From: Bacteroidaceae bacterium
GTDB lineage: Bacteria > Bacteroidota > Bacteroidia > Bacteroidales > Bacteroidaceae
NCBI GenBank assembly: GCA_017509605.1
Contig: JAFWPH010000002.1
Location: 1 to 54,698, forward strand
Reading direction: 5' to 3'
Length of the DNA stretch: 54,698 nucleotides
Positions 10,101-18,219 of the stretch are shown piece by piece. The notes beneath the pieces are model-generated. The model was not told where the DNA came from. It did not search any database and worked only from the letters and a program-made list of their open reading frames with translations. The position numbers were made by a program, and so were the translations under genes. The stretch's first letter is position 1. Each line of letters opens with the position of its first letter.

Positions 10101-12921
10101 AGAGTATCATCCTCTTGTTGTGCATCACGCCGTCCTTCACATAGAAGACCATGAGCGACAGTCCGTCGGCATATTCTTCCTTGTACTTGATGTCGAACAC
10201 CTTCATTTCAGCGTCGCCTGAGATCGGACGGTACTCTACAATCCGGTTCTCCGACTTGAGGTAGTAATGCATATAAAGGTAGCCTTTCTCCTTGGGCGCG
10301 AAGTAAACCTTTGCGCTCTTGGTGGGCGAGATATTGTAGTCCTCACAGTAAAGCCAGTCTTCCGTGAGTTCCATCGTCTTCTCTTTGGGCGAGAAGACGA
10401 TGAACGGCCTCGTCTGGCCCTCCACTTTCTTGCCTTTGGAATCAAGGGCTGTCATCTTCAGGATATAACTGCCGGCTGGCATCTGGTCGAAGGGGAGCAC
10501 GAAAGTTGTGTCGGTGTCGAATTGTCCTTCTGCCACCACCTTGTCCTTGTCTGTAGCCTTGACAATGGTGTATTGTCCCGTCTTCTTCAATGGCCTGCCC
10601 TCAAGGTTGGAGACAGAGATATGATATTCCGCTTTTCCCTTGCTCTTGTCGATGACGGATGGGATATCTGCGGAGATGGAGAACTCATCATCCGAGAGAT
10701 AGTATGTGGTGCTGCAAGTCTGGGTCTCACCGGCGAGGTTGGTCACTTTGGCGGTGACACGGAACATCACGCATTTGACGGGCTTGTACCAATAATAACC
10801 ATTGTCATCGTCATCTTCATCCTCGTCCTCGTCTTCATCCGCCATTTCCGGGTCAAAGAACACGGGTATGGTGAAACTACCGTCTTCATTCGTTTCCACC
10901 TCACCATCCTCCTGTTCACTCCAGTTCCTGTTCCAGTACGACCAGAAGTCGGTCTTGCAGGTCTCAATGGTGTATTTTACCATTCCGCCTTGTACTGGCA
11001 CACCAGAGAACAAGGTGGCCACACCCACAGCCTCAATGGTGTCGCCAAACTGATATGCACCCTCGTATGGTTTCATCTCGGCCTGGAAGGTGGGGCGCTT
11101 GTACTCCTCCACCTTGATGGTGGCCATGGCGTCGCGGAACTCCACCCTGTAATTGCCAAGCACGGCGGTCTCTGCCGGTATGGTGAAATCAGCCGAGGCC
11201 ATGCCGTAGGCATCTGTGCGGACGCTCACGGTATCGACCACTCTTCTGTTCACATCCTTGAGAGTGAACACTCCTTTCATGTTCTCAGCCACTTTCACCT
11301 TGTCACCATTCTTGGTATAAGCCATCACGGTCGCATGGACGGTTTGTCCGGGACGGTAGATGGAACGGTCGGTGAATATCTTATAATTATTTCTGAAGTT
11401 TGTGTCAGGGTCGTTTTTATCCACACCCAACCAATCTTCAACCTCCAGCGACTTGTCTTCGGGGGTTCGGAAAGCCTGGAATGTTTGGAAGGAGAAGTCT
11501 TTGTTGCCGGGATGCTTGAAATAGGCGATGCCTTTGGCGTCGGTGATGGCCGTCTCAGTCTTCGTCTTATCGTCTTTACTGCCCCAACGGCGCTCACGGA
11601 GATTTCTCACCACCTTGCACTGAGGCACGGGAGCGCCTGTCGTGTTATCTACCACATGCACGATCATCCTCTCGTCCTGGGGGTCGCCCACCACTGCCAA
11701 GGAGATGGTGCCAATATGCAACTCATGGGCGATGGAATAGTCTTCGAAACCACCTGTCAGGGAAACAGAATAATCCCCCACCCCGAGGGCCACATACACG
11801 GTGTCGCGCTGTTCCAACACGCTCTTGGTGTAATTGAGCCGTCGCTCCACGACCGTCTTTCCTTTGGCGTCCTTGATCTCAAGATTGAGGTGGTCCACAT
11901 TGGTGTAACTGATTGTGATGGGAATACGGTCCGAGGGGGCCTGGTAATACTCCATATTAGCACGTGCATAGGGCGTCAGCAAGAACTCGAGCTGTTGCTT
12001 GAGGTATTTCTGACGATCAGTGCCATTGGTTTCGGCAATGGCCTTGTTGAGAAAGTCGAGCTCCTCTTTTTTGTCTGTGATGAAATACCGGTGATAGACA
12101 ATGTCAACATCTGCCAGAAGTTCCTTGTCCTTCGTGTTGCGCATCTCCTTCAGGCGGTCGCGCAACTCAATGTAGCGCTGGTGGTACTTGGTGCCCTCTT
12201 TCCGGGCAAGTTTCAATGGCATATCGGCACATTCCACAGCGATGCTTTTCAATTCCACCAGCGATGCCTCAAGAATTCGCCCCTGTTGGGAATAGTAGTC
12301 CTTGACTTTGTTGAGGGTCTCCATTCGCTCCTCGGAATCCATCAGGCTGGAAGTGAGCACGATGGAGGTAATCATGGAAAGCACGTCGTTGCCGAAGAAG
12401 TACTTACTGTCGCTATATAACGCAGTAAGCGGTTTGTAGTCGCCGGTCTTGGCACGGGCAAGGGCGTCCATGTCGTCAAGCGCATGGCCAAGAAGCTCCT
12501 TACGACGTGTTTCACCACCTATCTGTGTGTCTTCGTCACGGACATTGAAATAAGAGCCGTAACCTTCGTAAGTAGATGCGAGCAGCACTGAGAGCATGGC
12601 TCTCTGCACGGGGTCGGAGGTCTTGGCGAGCCTTTCCTCCATCTTGGCAATGTCGCCCTTCAGACTGTCGGGATCAAGTTCCTCATTCAGAGAGAGACGA
12701 ACGAACTGCCCCTGAACCAACTGGCAGAAATTGTCTTCTTTCTCAGCCTTGTCGATGATTTCGTTCACTTTGGAAAGCGCGGTCTTGGGCAGTCTTTCCT
12801 GGCGGGCTTGAGACACCTCCCCCCATAGACTGTCGTAACTCTTCTGTCCGAAAATGTTCAAGGATGAAAAAACCATAGCGATTAAGATAATAATTTTGGT
12901 GTTGATTGTTCTTCTCATCAT
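7189..12921 (-). CDS. Alpha-2-macroglobulin-like exported protein, no thioester
   Basis: 1910 residues with an N-terminal signal segment (hydrophobic residues 10-24, IIILIAMVFSSLNIF). A helical N-terminal region (about 30-330) precedes the macroglobulin domains. FTDRSIYRPGQTVHATV (about 512-530) is the MG2-type signature; SDFSETAFYQPNLIADKDGN (about 1148-1168) starts the A2M core domain; the alpha/alpha toroid (thioester domain) follows from about 1360. In the place of the usual Cys-x-Glu-Gln thioester the sequence is TPNEGDAFTLSASLY (about 1365), so no covalent trap can form. An acidic run (EDEDEDEDDDDNGYYW, about 690-706) and a TonB-plug-like LQEVVVVQK segment (about 1110) are notable. Such proteins are thought to guard the periplasm or cell surface against proteases. 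The start gives a clear signal peptide. Monocistronic or with yigZ. Confidence 0.92.
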   Translation of the reverse strand: MMRRTINTKIIILIAMVFSSLNIFGQKSYDSLWGEVSQARQERLPKTALSKVNEIIDKAEKEDNFCQLVQGQFVRLSLNEELDPDSLKGDIAKMEERLAKTSDPVQRAMLSVLLASTYEGYGSYFNVRDEDTQIGGETRRKELLGHALDDMDALARAKTGDYKPLTALYSDSKYFFGNDVLSMITSIVLTSSLMDSEERMETLNKVKDYYSQQGRILEASLVELKSIAVECADMPLKLARKEGTKYHQRYIELRDRLKEMRNTKDKELLADVDIVYHRYFITDKKEELDFLNKAIAETNGTDRQKYLKQQLEFLLTPYARANMEYYQAPSDRIPITISYTNVDHLNLEIKDAKGKTVVERRLNYTKSVLEQRDTVYVALGVGDYSVSLTGGFEDYSIAHELHIGTISLAVVGDPQDERMIVHVVDNTTGAPVPQCKVVRNLRERRWGSKDDKTKTETAITDAKGIAYFKHPGNKDFSFQTFQAFRTPEDKSLEVEDWLGVDKNDPDTNFRNNYKIFTDRSIYRPGQTVHATVMAYTKNGDKVKVAENMKGVFTLKDVNRRVVDTVSVRTDAYGMASADFTIPAETAVLGNYRVEFRDAMATIKVEEYKRPTFQAEMKPYEGAYQFGDTIEAVGVATLFSGVPVQGGMVKYTIETCKTDFWSYWNRNWSEQEDGEVETNEDGSFTIPVFFDPEMADEDEDEDEDDDDNGYYWYKPVKCVMFRVTAKVTNLAGETQTCSTTYYLSDDEFSISADIPSVIDKSKGKAEYHISVSNLEGRPLKKTGQYTIVKATDKDKVVAEGQFDTDTTFVLPFDQMPAGSYILKMTALDSKGKKVEGQTRPFIVFSPKEKTMELTEDWLYCEDYNISPTKSAKVYFAPKEKGYLYMHYYLKSENRIVEYRPISGDAEMKVFDIKYKEEYADGLSLMVFYVKDGVMHNKRMILYLQRPEKELKLEWATFRDRLRPGQDEEWVLNIKHPNGKPANAHLLAAMYDASLDKIYGHSWSFWLSFSRNLSYFTFFDSTNDSFTTLSLSRNLNHLPESEYCREFDNMRFLAEFSGFQYFFDVCRSYYGGFSFYRRIYDEDLMPLASAMVEESAASRMMKAAGGSMREIAVGSQKASNTSLQEVVVVQKNDQANEAEEQDIDNVDIRSDFSETAFYQPNLIADKDGNVSIAFHLPESLTEWKFMGFANTQDMDYGLITSKAKAQKDFMVQPNMPRFLRDGDKAKIAATVINQTEKAINGTATMLLTDADTGEEVKRQSVPFSLDANATSQVVFDYDADVNHPLLVCKIVGVGDGFSDGEQNYLPVLDSRQRILETIPFYVEQGSKDIEVKVPQNTFSEGSTDKMTLEYTDTPAWTVIQAIQTLVTPNEGDAFTLSASLYTNAIARHFVERMPSIRTVIEAWKNESPEQLTSPLQQNEELRNIVQRETPWMLYADKETENRARLVELFDDNLLQRRISLAVEKLKDLQFNTGAWPWFKGMKASSWTTLTVTEHLASLYQHGLLNDETTKMMNKALDWLDEDVLTDYKKRLKYTKKPLPSEFDLHYLYVSLVTGHKHSAEVEKLQKYYLDCVEKSMKKDYSIYGWAQTAILLEAAGRGKSAIGLVKSLREYSVLTPGQGRHYNTGRALYSWRDYKLPTQIAAMKAMKRFRAEFKDSDSYLHDMQLWLISQKQTQAWDNALNTVDAVNLLLSGDEAQEEFFHDPQRPTVTINDNAVDMGEMTPGLGYFKTVVPSNEVKTDNTLKVTKDTPGLSWGAVYVQYTAKSDDVSDVGNELKVTRRYLVESKNADGTTTMRDLRDGEKLEIGQKVTVRLTVTADRDMDFVSVRCQRAACFEPKEQLSGYRYKSGQGYYQSVHDSNTDYFFDIFRRGTCTLDMNLVVVRSGHYLDGLANVQCAYSPGFAGHSRGTAVDVR

Positions 12922-13094
12922 TATTAAGGTTTTAGCGCCTGCCGTTACCGACTGACGAGATCCAACATAAATAGGTTAGACGTTCTCAACATGCACAGAG
13001 GGGCATTACCAGATGGCATCACTTGTGCATTCACCGACAAAATAAGTGATATTTTTCCATGTTACCAAACAAGATGTGATAAAAAAACGAAAAA

Positions 13095-13111
13095 TAGTAT
13101 TAATAATACTA
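13095..13111. promoter_or_regulatory. 17-bp palindrome, possible operator
   Basis: TAGTATTAATAATACTA is a perfect inverted repeat about 175 bp before the alpha-2-macroglobulin start and 280 bp before the next promoter. In AT-rich DNA such a palindrome can arise by chance; no second copy was seen. Confidence 0.25.
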
Positions 13112-13374
13112 ATCATAACGACATCCCATAAAGAGGAAAATATAGGCTAAGTCCCTAAAACACCTATATGCAATCAAGATTTGGATTATTAAAATTAACA
13201 AAAAAACTGATGCCTTTTTCGGCTGTTCAAACAGATTTCAGGATTGTATCGAACAACTTCCTTGAAGCCAGAATAATCACTCACATACAACTGATAATCA
13301 ATATGGTTTGTGAATATGTTTCAAACAAAAAAATTCATGTTACAAAGAATGATACATGCTTCGCATTCCTGTTG

Positions 13375-13382
13375 TAATTTTG
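13375..13382 (+). promoter_or_regulatory. -7 box TAATTTTG for the large secreted protein
   Basis: TAATTTTG followed by CATC fits the TAnnTTTG consensus and lies 118 bp before the ATG at 13500, leaving a leader of roughly 110 nt. No clear TTTG -33 element. Confidence 0.6.
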
Positions 13383-13499
13383 CATCCGTCTAATCATGCC
13401 CTGACAAGTAACATGTCGGGCGCAGGAAAGACAAACACAAGAAAATTCATTACAAAAATTCAATTCATTAACCATCAATATTCACTAAAAGCAACGCTT

Positions 13500-16400
13500 A
13501 TGAAAAGAAAATCTTTACTTTTGGCAACTGCACTGATGATGCTCGCAGGCACAGCCAGTGCACAGCAGGTGTTGAAGATTGGCTTCGAAGCTAACGAATC
13601 AAAGGGAGTCTATACCACTAAGGACTCTACACAGTTCGCTGGATTCTTTGCCGACCACATCAACCTTCAAGAGGGCGACGTTTGGAACGAGGCCAGTACA
13701 GAGGCTCACTCCGGAAACGCAGCTTTGGAGGTGAACAACACTGGAAGCTATCGTGGCAACCCTTGGGACCGTGGTTTCAAAATCCGCAACGTCTCCCTTG
13801 AGCCTGCTACCAGCTACCGTATCTCTTATTGGGTGAAAGCCGAACCCGACTACCTCACTGATGACAATGAGTCGGGCAACACATCCATTAAGAACTCACT
13901 CTCCATCGGTTTCGAGTACGTGGAGGCTCCTATCGTCTCACCTTCTGGAACTGAGTACTACTACAACTACACCAGTGGCATGACTAATGACTGGCGTCAC
14001 ATCCGCAACGTGACTTTCTTCACCGACAAGGCCACTCAGGACAAATGGTTCTCCAACTACAACAAGAACATCAAGGAAATCACAGAGGAAGGCGACACCA
14101 TCTTCTACAGCGACGGTATGACAGCTTTCGCTGACCAGTATTTCATCACCATCAACCTCTACAACCCTGGTATCTACTATCTTGACGACATCGTGTTGGA
14201 AAAGGCTACCATCGCCGGCATCGACTACAACGACTATGCCATCCGCGTGGACTTCGGTTATCCCACCAACATCGACGAGCTGGCCAAGGCTGCTGACAAC
14301 GGCATTGTTGCACTCGATCCCTCTTGCGTGAAGGTGACTGTGAACGGCAATGAGGTAAAACCAGACTACGTAGAAGGAAAGGCCGATGGATATCTCTACA
14401 TCTTCTTCGAGGATGATTCTTTTGTGATGAACCCAGAAGACGACGTGAAGGTTTCCTTCACTCCTGCTGCTGACTGCCCACTCCAGTACAACACCGACCG
14501 CCGTCCTTCCACTGACGTGGAAAGCGAGATGGTGCTGCTGGCTTTCTCCAATGAAACTGCTGAATACGATGGCAGAATCGAGGAAATTGCCGAGGCTTGG
14601 ACTGCACCTGAACTGGTCAGCACCAATCCTGAGAACGAGTCGTTCGAACTCGACGGGGCCACTCTGAATCAGGTGACCTTCACCTACAACAAGCCCATTG
14701 ACATCAGTTCCACTTCTGTAGTGTTGAGCTTCAACGGCAAAACTACAGACTTGACTACTGGTATCAGCGTTTCTGAAGACGGCAAGACTCTGATTGTTCC
14801 TGTAACACTTGCCGATGGTGAATACGACATCATCGTTTCTGGCATTGCCAGCACCTTCGGTGAGCAGGCCATCAACGACCAGAAGATCAGCCTCCAGATT
14901 GGTAAGGACACCGACACCTCTACTTCTGAGGTGATTTACGACTCCGACTTCGCAAGCGAGCCAACAGGCTGCATCCCTGTGGGTTGGGTGACCTTCAACT
15001 CAGCTGGCTATCACCTTTATGGTTTCAACGACGACGGTTCTCAGTTCAACTATAACTGGGGTGCCCAACCAGGTGGTGGTGGTACTCGTCTGTACGAAGG
15101 ATTCAGCGGTGACTTCGTGAAAGCCATGTATTGGGGTTCACGTGATGATAATGAAGGTTGGTGTACCTTCGGTGAGCAGGTGAAAGACTACAAGATGGCT
15201 GACGGCACTTTCGATCCTGAGATGCCAGAGGATATCACATTCAGACTCCAAGCACGTAAGTATCAAGTGAGATTCTTGATGGCTGCATGGAAGGGTGAGC
15301 CTAAATTCTCCTTCACTATTGAAGATCTCGAAGGCAATGTGTATGCTGAGTTTAACGACTTCCTTGCCGCGCCTAACGTAAATGGCGCAACAGGCAATGT
15401 CAAGGGCTCTGTCGTTTGTGTCACAGACTTCACCGTGCCAAGGGAAGGTTACTACGTGATGCGCTTCACTGCTCAGCCAGCACCATGGCAGGAGTTGCTG
15501 CTCGCCGACCTCAAGGTGATCACCATGCCTTCTAAGGCCGCTTTCTACAGGCAGAAACTCAACGAGGCTATCGAAATTGCCAAGGCCGCTCTCGAAGAGG
15601 CTTCCGACCCAGCATATAACGGCGACACCAAGAACGCTCTGACCAACGAAATCAAGACTGCTGAGGCTGGTGGTTATAACGCTCCTTCTGAGGTATTGGG
15701 CGAAATCGCCAAACTCGAGGAGTTGGCAGCTGCCCTCTCTGCACGTATGAAGAACATCGACGACTTCAACATCGCTCTGGTTGAGGCTGAAATCGCTATG
15801 GCTGAACTCCAGGAGACCAAGTATGAGAATACTGAGGCATACCAGACTGCCAGCAACATCATGAACGAGTATGGCAAGACCAACCCATCTGACCTCGCTG
15901 ACGATATCCTTGCAGAGCTCGCTCCGAAACTCACCAACGCTTCTGCACAACTCGCCAAGGTGAAGGATTGCTCCGACCTCCTCACTTGGGGTATCTACAA
16001 AGCCACACAGACTGCCGGCATCCTCGGCACAAACGGTGAGGAAGAACTCAACGCAGCTTACAATGCTGTGACCGACGACCGCCAAGTGGCCAACGCCCTC
16101 AACGTCCTCAACAAGTACCGCATCTATGAACTCATCATCAACAACGAGCTTGGAGATGACTACATGACCGAACTCTACGACAACATCGTTCAAGACTCTC
16201 TCGTGGTGAAGGGTGTCGAACTCACTGGTGCCATCCAGAATCCTAAGTTCTATCGCGAGTTTGGCAAGGAAGGCTTCCCAGGATGGACCATCACTGGCAC
16301 AACTCCTGGCTTCGGTGGCAGCGCTCCAACTGAGATCGAATATGTGACTTCAAGCGGTATCAACAGCTACGGTAACAACAACTACGACATGTCGCAGACG

Positions 16401-16949
16401 CTCGTTGACCTCCCAATAGGTATCTACGCAGTGGAAATCGACACTCGTACTCCTGACAACTGCAAGCCTATCAACGGCTACGGCTACAACGCCCAGAACG
16501 ATGAGACTGGTGAATGGGATATGTACTCCTACGCTCAGGGTGATGGCGACGAGGCTAAACTCATCCGCCCATACCGCGCAGCTGGTGCAAGCTCAAGTCC
16601 TACAGGTGTGATCCACGACATCCAGGTGAAGGAAGGTACTCTCACCTTCGGTGTTCACGAGAAATACGTTTCTGGCAAGGCTATCGACACTAACGGTAAC
16701 CCAACAGACTTCTGGACTGGTACTTCTCAGGTCGGCAACGCTCGCCTCTTCTTCGTGGCTCCGCTCCCAGGTTTCGACTATGCTACCAGCATCGAGGAAA
16801 TGAAGGCTGACGTTGAACTCAACGCAGTTCGCAAGGAATACTTCACTGTCAGCGGTGTTCGCACCAACGCTCCACAGCAGGGCATCAACATCGTCAAGAT
16901 GTACGACGCCAAGGGCAACAGCGTGACCAAGAAGGTGCTCGTGAAGTAA
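13500..16949 (+). CDS. Large secreted multidomain protein with C-terminal sorting-type tail
   Basis: The frame opens at 13356, but the ATG at 13500 is chosen because it starts a textbook signal peptide (KRKSLLLATALMMLAGTASA, cleavage before QQVLK), giving 1149 residues. Residues about 25-260 form a beta-rich carbohydrate-binding-like domain (HSGNAALEVNNTGSYRGNPW, SYRISYWVKAEP). Residues about 365-465 (PELVSTNPENESFELDGATL, VTFTYNKPIDIS) match a SbsA/Big_5-type Ig-like domain. A jelly-roll-like domain follows (about 480-680), then a helical, Ala/Glu-rich region (about 685-900) resembling FIVAR-type spacers, a second beta domain, and a C-terminal tail (YFTVSGVRTNAPQQGINIVK) of the kind that directs Bacteroidetes proteins to type IX secretion. 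No catalytic site is recognised; a surface adhesin or glycan binder is plausible. A strong terminator follows. Confidence 0.85.
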   Translation: MKRKSLLLATALMMLAGTASAQQVLKIGFEANESKGVYTTKDSTQFAGFFADHINLQEGDVWNEASTEAHSGNAALEVNNTGSYRGNPWDRGFKIRNVSLEPATSYRISYWVKAEPDYLTDDNESGNTSIKNSLSIGFEYVEAPIVSPSGTEYYYNYTSGMTNDWRHIRNVTFFTDKATQDKWFSNYNKNIKEITEEGDTIFYSDGMTAFADQYFITINLYNPGIYYLDDIVLEKATIAGIDYNDYAIRVDFGYPTNIDELAKAADNGIVALDPSCVKVTVNGNEVKPDYVEGKADGYLYIFFEDDSFVMNPEDDVKVSFTPAADCPLQYNTDRRPSTDVESEMVLLAFSNETAEYDGRIEEIAEAWTAPELVSTNPENESFELDGATLNQVTFTYNKPIDISSTSVVLSFNGKTTDLTTGISVSEDGKTLIVPVTLADGEYDIIVSGIASTFGEQAINDQKISLQIGKDTDTSTSEVIYDSDFASEPTGCIPVGWVTFNSAGYHLYGFNDDGSQFNYNWGAQPGGGGTRLYEGFSGDFVKAMYWGSRDDNEGWCTFGEQVKDYKMADGTFDPEMPEDITFRLQARKYQVRFLMAAWKGEPKFSFTIEDLEGNVYAEFNDFLAAPNVNGATGNVKGSVVCVTDFTVPREGYYVMRFTAQPAPWQELLLADLKVITMPSKAAFYRQKLNEAIEIAKAALEEASDPAYNGDTKNALTNEIKTAEAGGYNAPSEVLGEIAKLEELAAALSARMKNIDDFNIALVEAEIAMAELQETKYENTEAYQTASNIMNEYGKTNPSDLADDILAELAPKLTNASAQLAKVKDCSDLLTWGIYKATQTAGILGTNGEEELNAAYNAVTDDRQVANALNVLNKYRIYELIINNELGDDYMTELYDNIVQDSLVVKGVELTGAIQNPKFYREFGKEGFPGWTITGTTPGFGGSAPTEIEYVTSSGINSYGNNNYDMSQTLVDLPIGIYAVEIDTRTPDNCKPINGYGYNAQNDETGEWDMYSYAQGDGDEAKLIRPYRAAGASSSPTGVIHDIQVKEGTLTFGVHEKYVSGKAIDTNGNPTDFWTGTSQVGNARLFFVAPLPGFDYATSIEEMKADVELNAVRKEYFTVSGVRTNAPQQGINIVKMYDAKGNSVTKKVLVK

Positions 16950-16990
16950 GACTCTAGACACTAGACACCAGACTCTAGACTCTAGACCTC

Positions 16991-17027
16991 AAAGGGGGTG
17001 TGGAATTGGATTCCGCACCCCCTTTTT
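16991..17027 (+). terminator. Rho-independent terminator
   Basis: AAAGGGGGTGTGGAAT pairs with ATTCCGCACCCCCTTT around a TGG loop, and a T tract follows. It lies 42 bp after the secreted-protein stop and is preceded by TCTAGAC phrase repeats. Confidence 0.9.
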
Positions 17028-17082
17028 CGTCTGACAACCGAAAAAACACGAGCCAACTCATCGATAATCAGTATAGTTTTTG

Positions 17083-17090
17083 TACTTTCG
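17083..17090 (+). promoter_or_regulatory. -7-like box TACTTTCG for the activase gene
   Basis: TACTTTCG deviates by one base from TAnnTTTG and lies 24 bp before the ATG at 17114. The preceding terminator means the activase needs its own promoter here. Confidence 0.45.
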
Positions 17091-17113
17091 CATTCAAATT
17101 CTAAACAACCGCT

Positions 17114-17902
17114 ATGCAAGGACTCATTTTCGACATCAAACGATACGCCATACACGACGGACCTGGAATAAGGACTACCGTCTTCCTCAAAGGATGCCCC
17201 CTGCGTTGCCGATGGTGCCACAACCCCGAAAGCCAACACCACCAACCCGAAACCATGGCACAGAAACGCAAACTCGGCGAACGCACATTCATGGACAACC
17301 ACACCGTCGGCTACACCATCTCCCCCGACAACCTCATGCGCGAGATACGCAAGGACTATGTCTTCTTCGAGGAATCTGGAGGAGGAGTGACCTTCTCCGG
17401 AGGAGAGCCCTTGCAGCAAGCCGATTTCCTACTTGAATGCCTCAAGCGATGCAAGACTGAAGGCATACACACCTGCGTCGATACTGCCGGAGCGGTCCAT
17501 ACTACCCTACTCGACGAGATATGCCGCTATACCGACATCTTCCTCTATGACGTGAAAACAGCCGACGAGCTGACCTTCAAGACATATATCGGCGCTCCCT
17601 ACTCCACCGTCATCGACAACCTGCGCCGCATCGCCGAAAACGGATGCCACATCATCGCCCGCATACCCGTCGTTCCCGATGTCAACGACAGCACGGAGCA
17701 AATCGACGCGATCATCAACTTGCTCGCTGGCATACCTCAAGTCCGTCAGGTCAACCTGCTACCCTTCCATCGCACAGGCGCAGACAAATACAAACGACTG
17801 GGACGGAACTGGGAAATGGGCGACACACCCAACCTCTCCAAGGATAACCTCCAGCCCATGCGGCAAAGATTCACCGAGGCCGGCTTTGAGGTCAAAGTAT
17901 GA
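17114..17902 (+). CDS. hypE: Glycyl-radical enzyme activase (radical SAM), probable HypD activator
   Basis: 262 residues. GCPLRCRWCHNPE (residues 27-39) contains the CxxxCxxC that binds the [4Fe-4S] cluster and S-adenosylmethionine, and GGGVTFSGGEPLQQ (about 89-102) is the SAM-contacting GGEP motif. The chain lacks the inserted ferredoxin-like domain with eight extra cysteines seen in many such activases, so it is a short, PflA-like form. The enzyme abstracts a hydrogen from a C-terminal glycine of its partner to create the protein radical. The partner is inferred to be the glycyl radical enzyme at 21815-24184, since no other one is in the window; the proline-oxidation gene lies between them. 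A bidirectional terminator directly follows, so it is probably transcribed apart from the two genes downstream. Symbol given by context. Confidence 0.9.
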   Translation: MQGLIFDIKRYAIHDGPGIRTTVFLKGCPLRCRWCHNPESQHHQPETMAQKRKLGERTFMDNHTVGYTISPDNLMREIRKDYVFFEESGGGVTFSGGEPLQQADFLLECLKRCKTEGIHTCVDTAGAVHTTLLDEICRYTDIFLYDVKTADELTFKTYIGAPYSTVIDNLRRIAENGCHIIARIPVVPDVNDSTEQIDAIINLLAGIPQVRQVNLLPFHRTGADKYKRLGRNWEMGDTPNLSKDNLQPMRQRFTEAGFEVKV

Positions 17903-17916
17903 AAAGGATGAAAAGA

Positions 17917-17967
17917 CAAGCGTTTTTTGAATTTTTACCAAATATTTTACCAAAAAACGCTTGTTTT
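17917..17967. terminator. Terminator hairpin after the activase gene
   Basis: CAAGCGTTTTTT (17917-17928) pairs perfectly with AAAAAACGCTTG (17952-17963) and is followed by TTTTATCTTTTTTG. It lies 14 bp after the activase stop. Confidence 0.85.
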
Positions 17968-17989
17968 ATCTTTTTTGTTTGTATTTTTG
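17961..17989 (+). promoter_or_regulatory. Candidate promoter for the proline/hydroxyproline genes
   Basis: TTG at 17961-17963 and TATTTTTG at 17982-17989 are 18 bp apart, close to the Bacteroidetes TTTG-N19-TAnnTTTG layout. The leader to the ATG at 18220 would be about 225 nt and includes GACTCTCGACC and AATAACC phrase repeats. Confidence 0.5.
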
Positions 17990-18219
17990 CTTGAATATAG
18001 GTTTGATATGGATATGATTCCTCTATGGCCTTTCCATGCTCAGGGGCACCCAAAGCCTACTCCCGACTCTCGACCCTTGACTCTCGACTAAATAAAGCTA
18101 ACGCCTAAAGCCTAAAAAGAACCCTTGACCTTAGGCATAGCCTAAACTCAATAACCAATAACCAATAACCAATAACCTATATCTACTGACAAGACTAACC
18201 TAACTAATTATAATAAATT

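Larger units (their letters stand above)
12922..13499. other. Divergent intergenic region with a short palindrome
   Basis: AT-rich spacer between the minus-strand alpha-2-macroglobulin gene and the plus-strand secreted-protein gene. It holds the -7 box at 13375 and the perfect palindrome TAGTATTAATAATACTA at 13095-13111. A 69-residue open frame at 13168-13377 looks like chance. No R1, F or E repeats here. Confidence 0.6.

Noticed and set aside
7414..12420. Two long open frames (731 and 717 codons) on the plus strand opposite the alpha-2-macroglobulin gene
   Set aside because: They are mirror frames of a real gene with strong codon bias, and have no recognisable domains or translation signals.
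13168..13377. 69-codon frame between the divergent genes
   Set aside because: AT-rich, overlaps the likely promoter of the next gene, and has no motif.
15138..16193. 351-codon minus-strand frame opposite the large secreted protein
   Set aside because: Antisense shadow; the plus-strand protein has a signal peptide, domains and a sorting tail, while this frame has none.
17114..17902. Activase considered as a pyruvate formate-lyase activator
   Set aside because: Sequence alone cannot separate the two, but no pflB-type gene is in the window and the only glycyl radical enzyme here is HypD-like; I kept the HypD partner as an inference.
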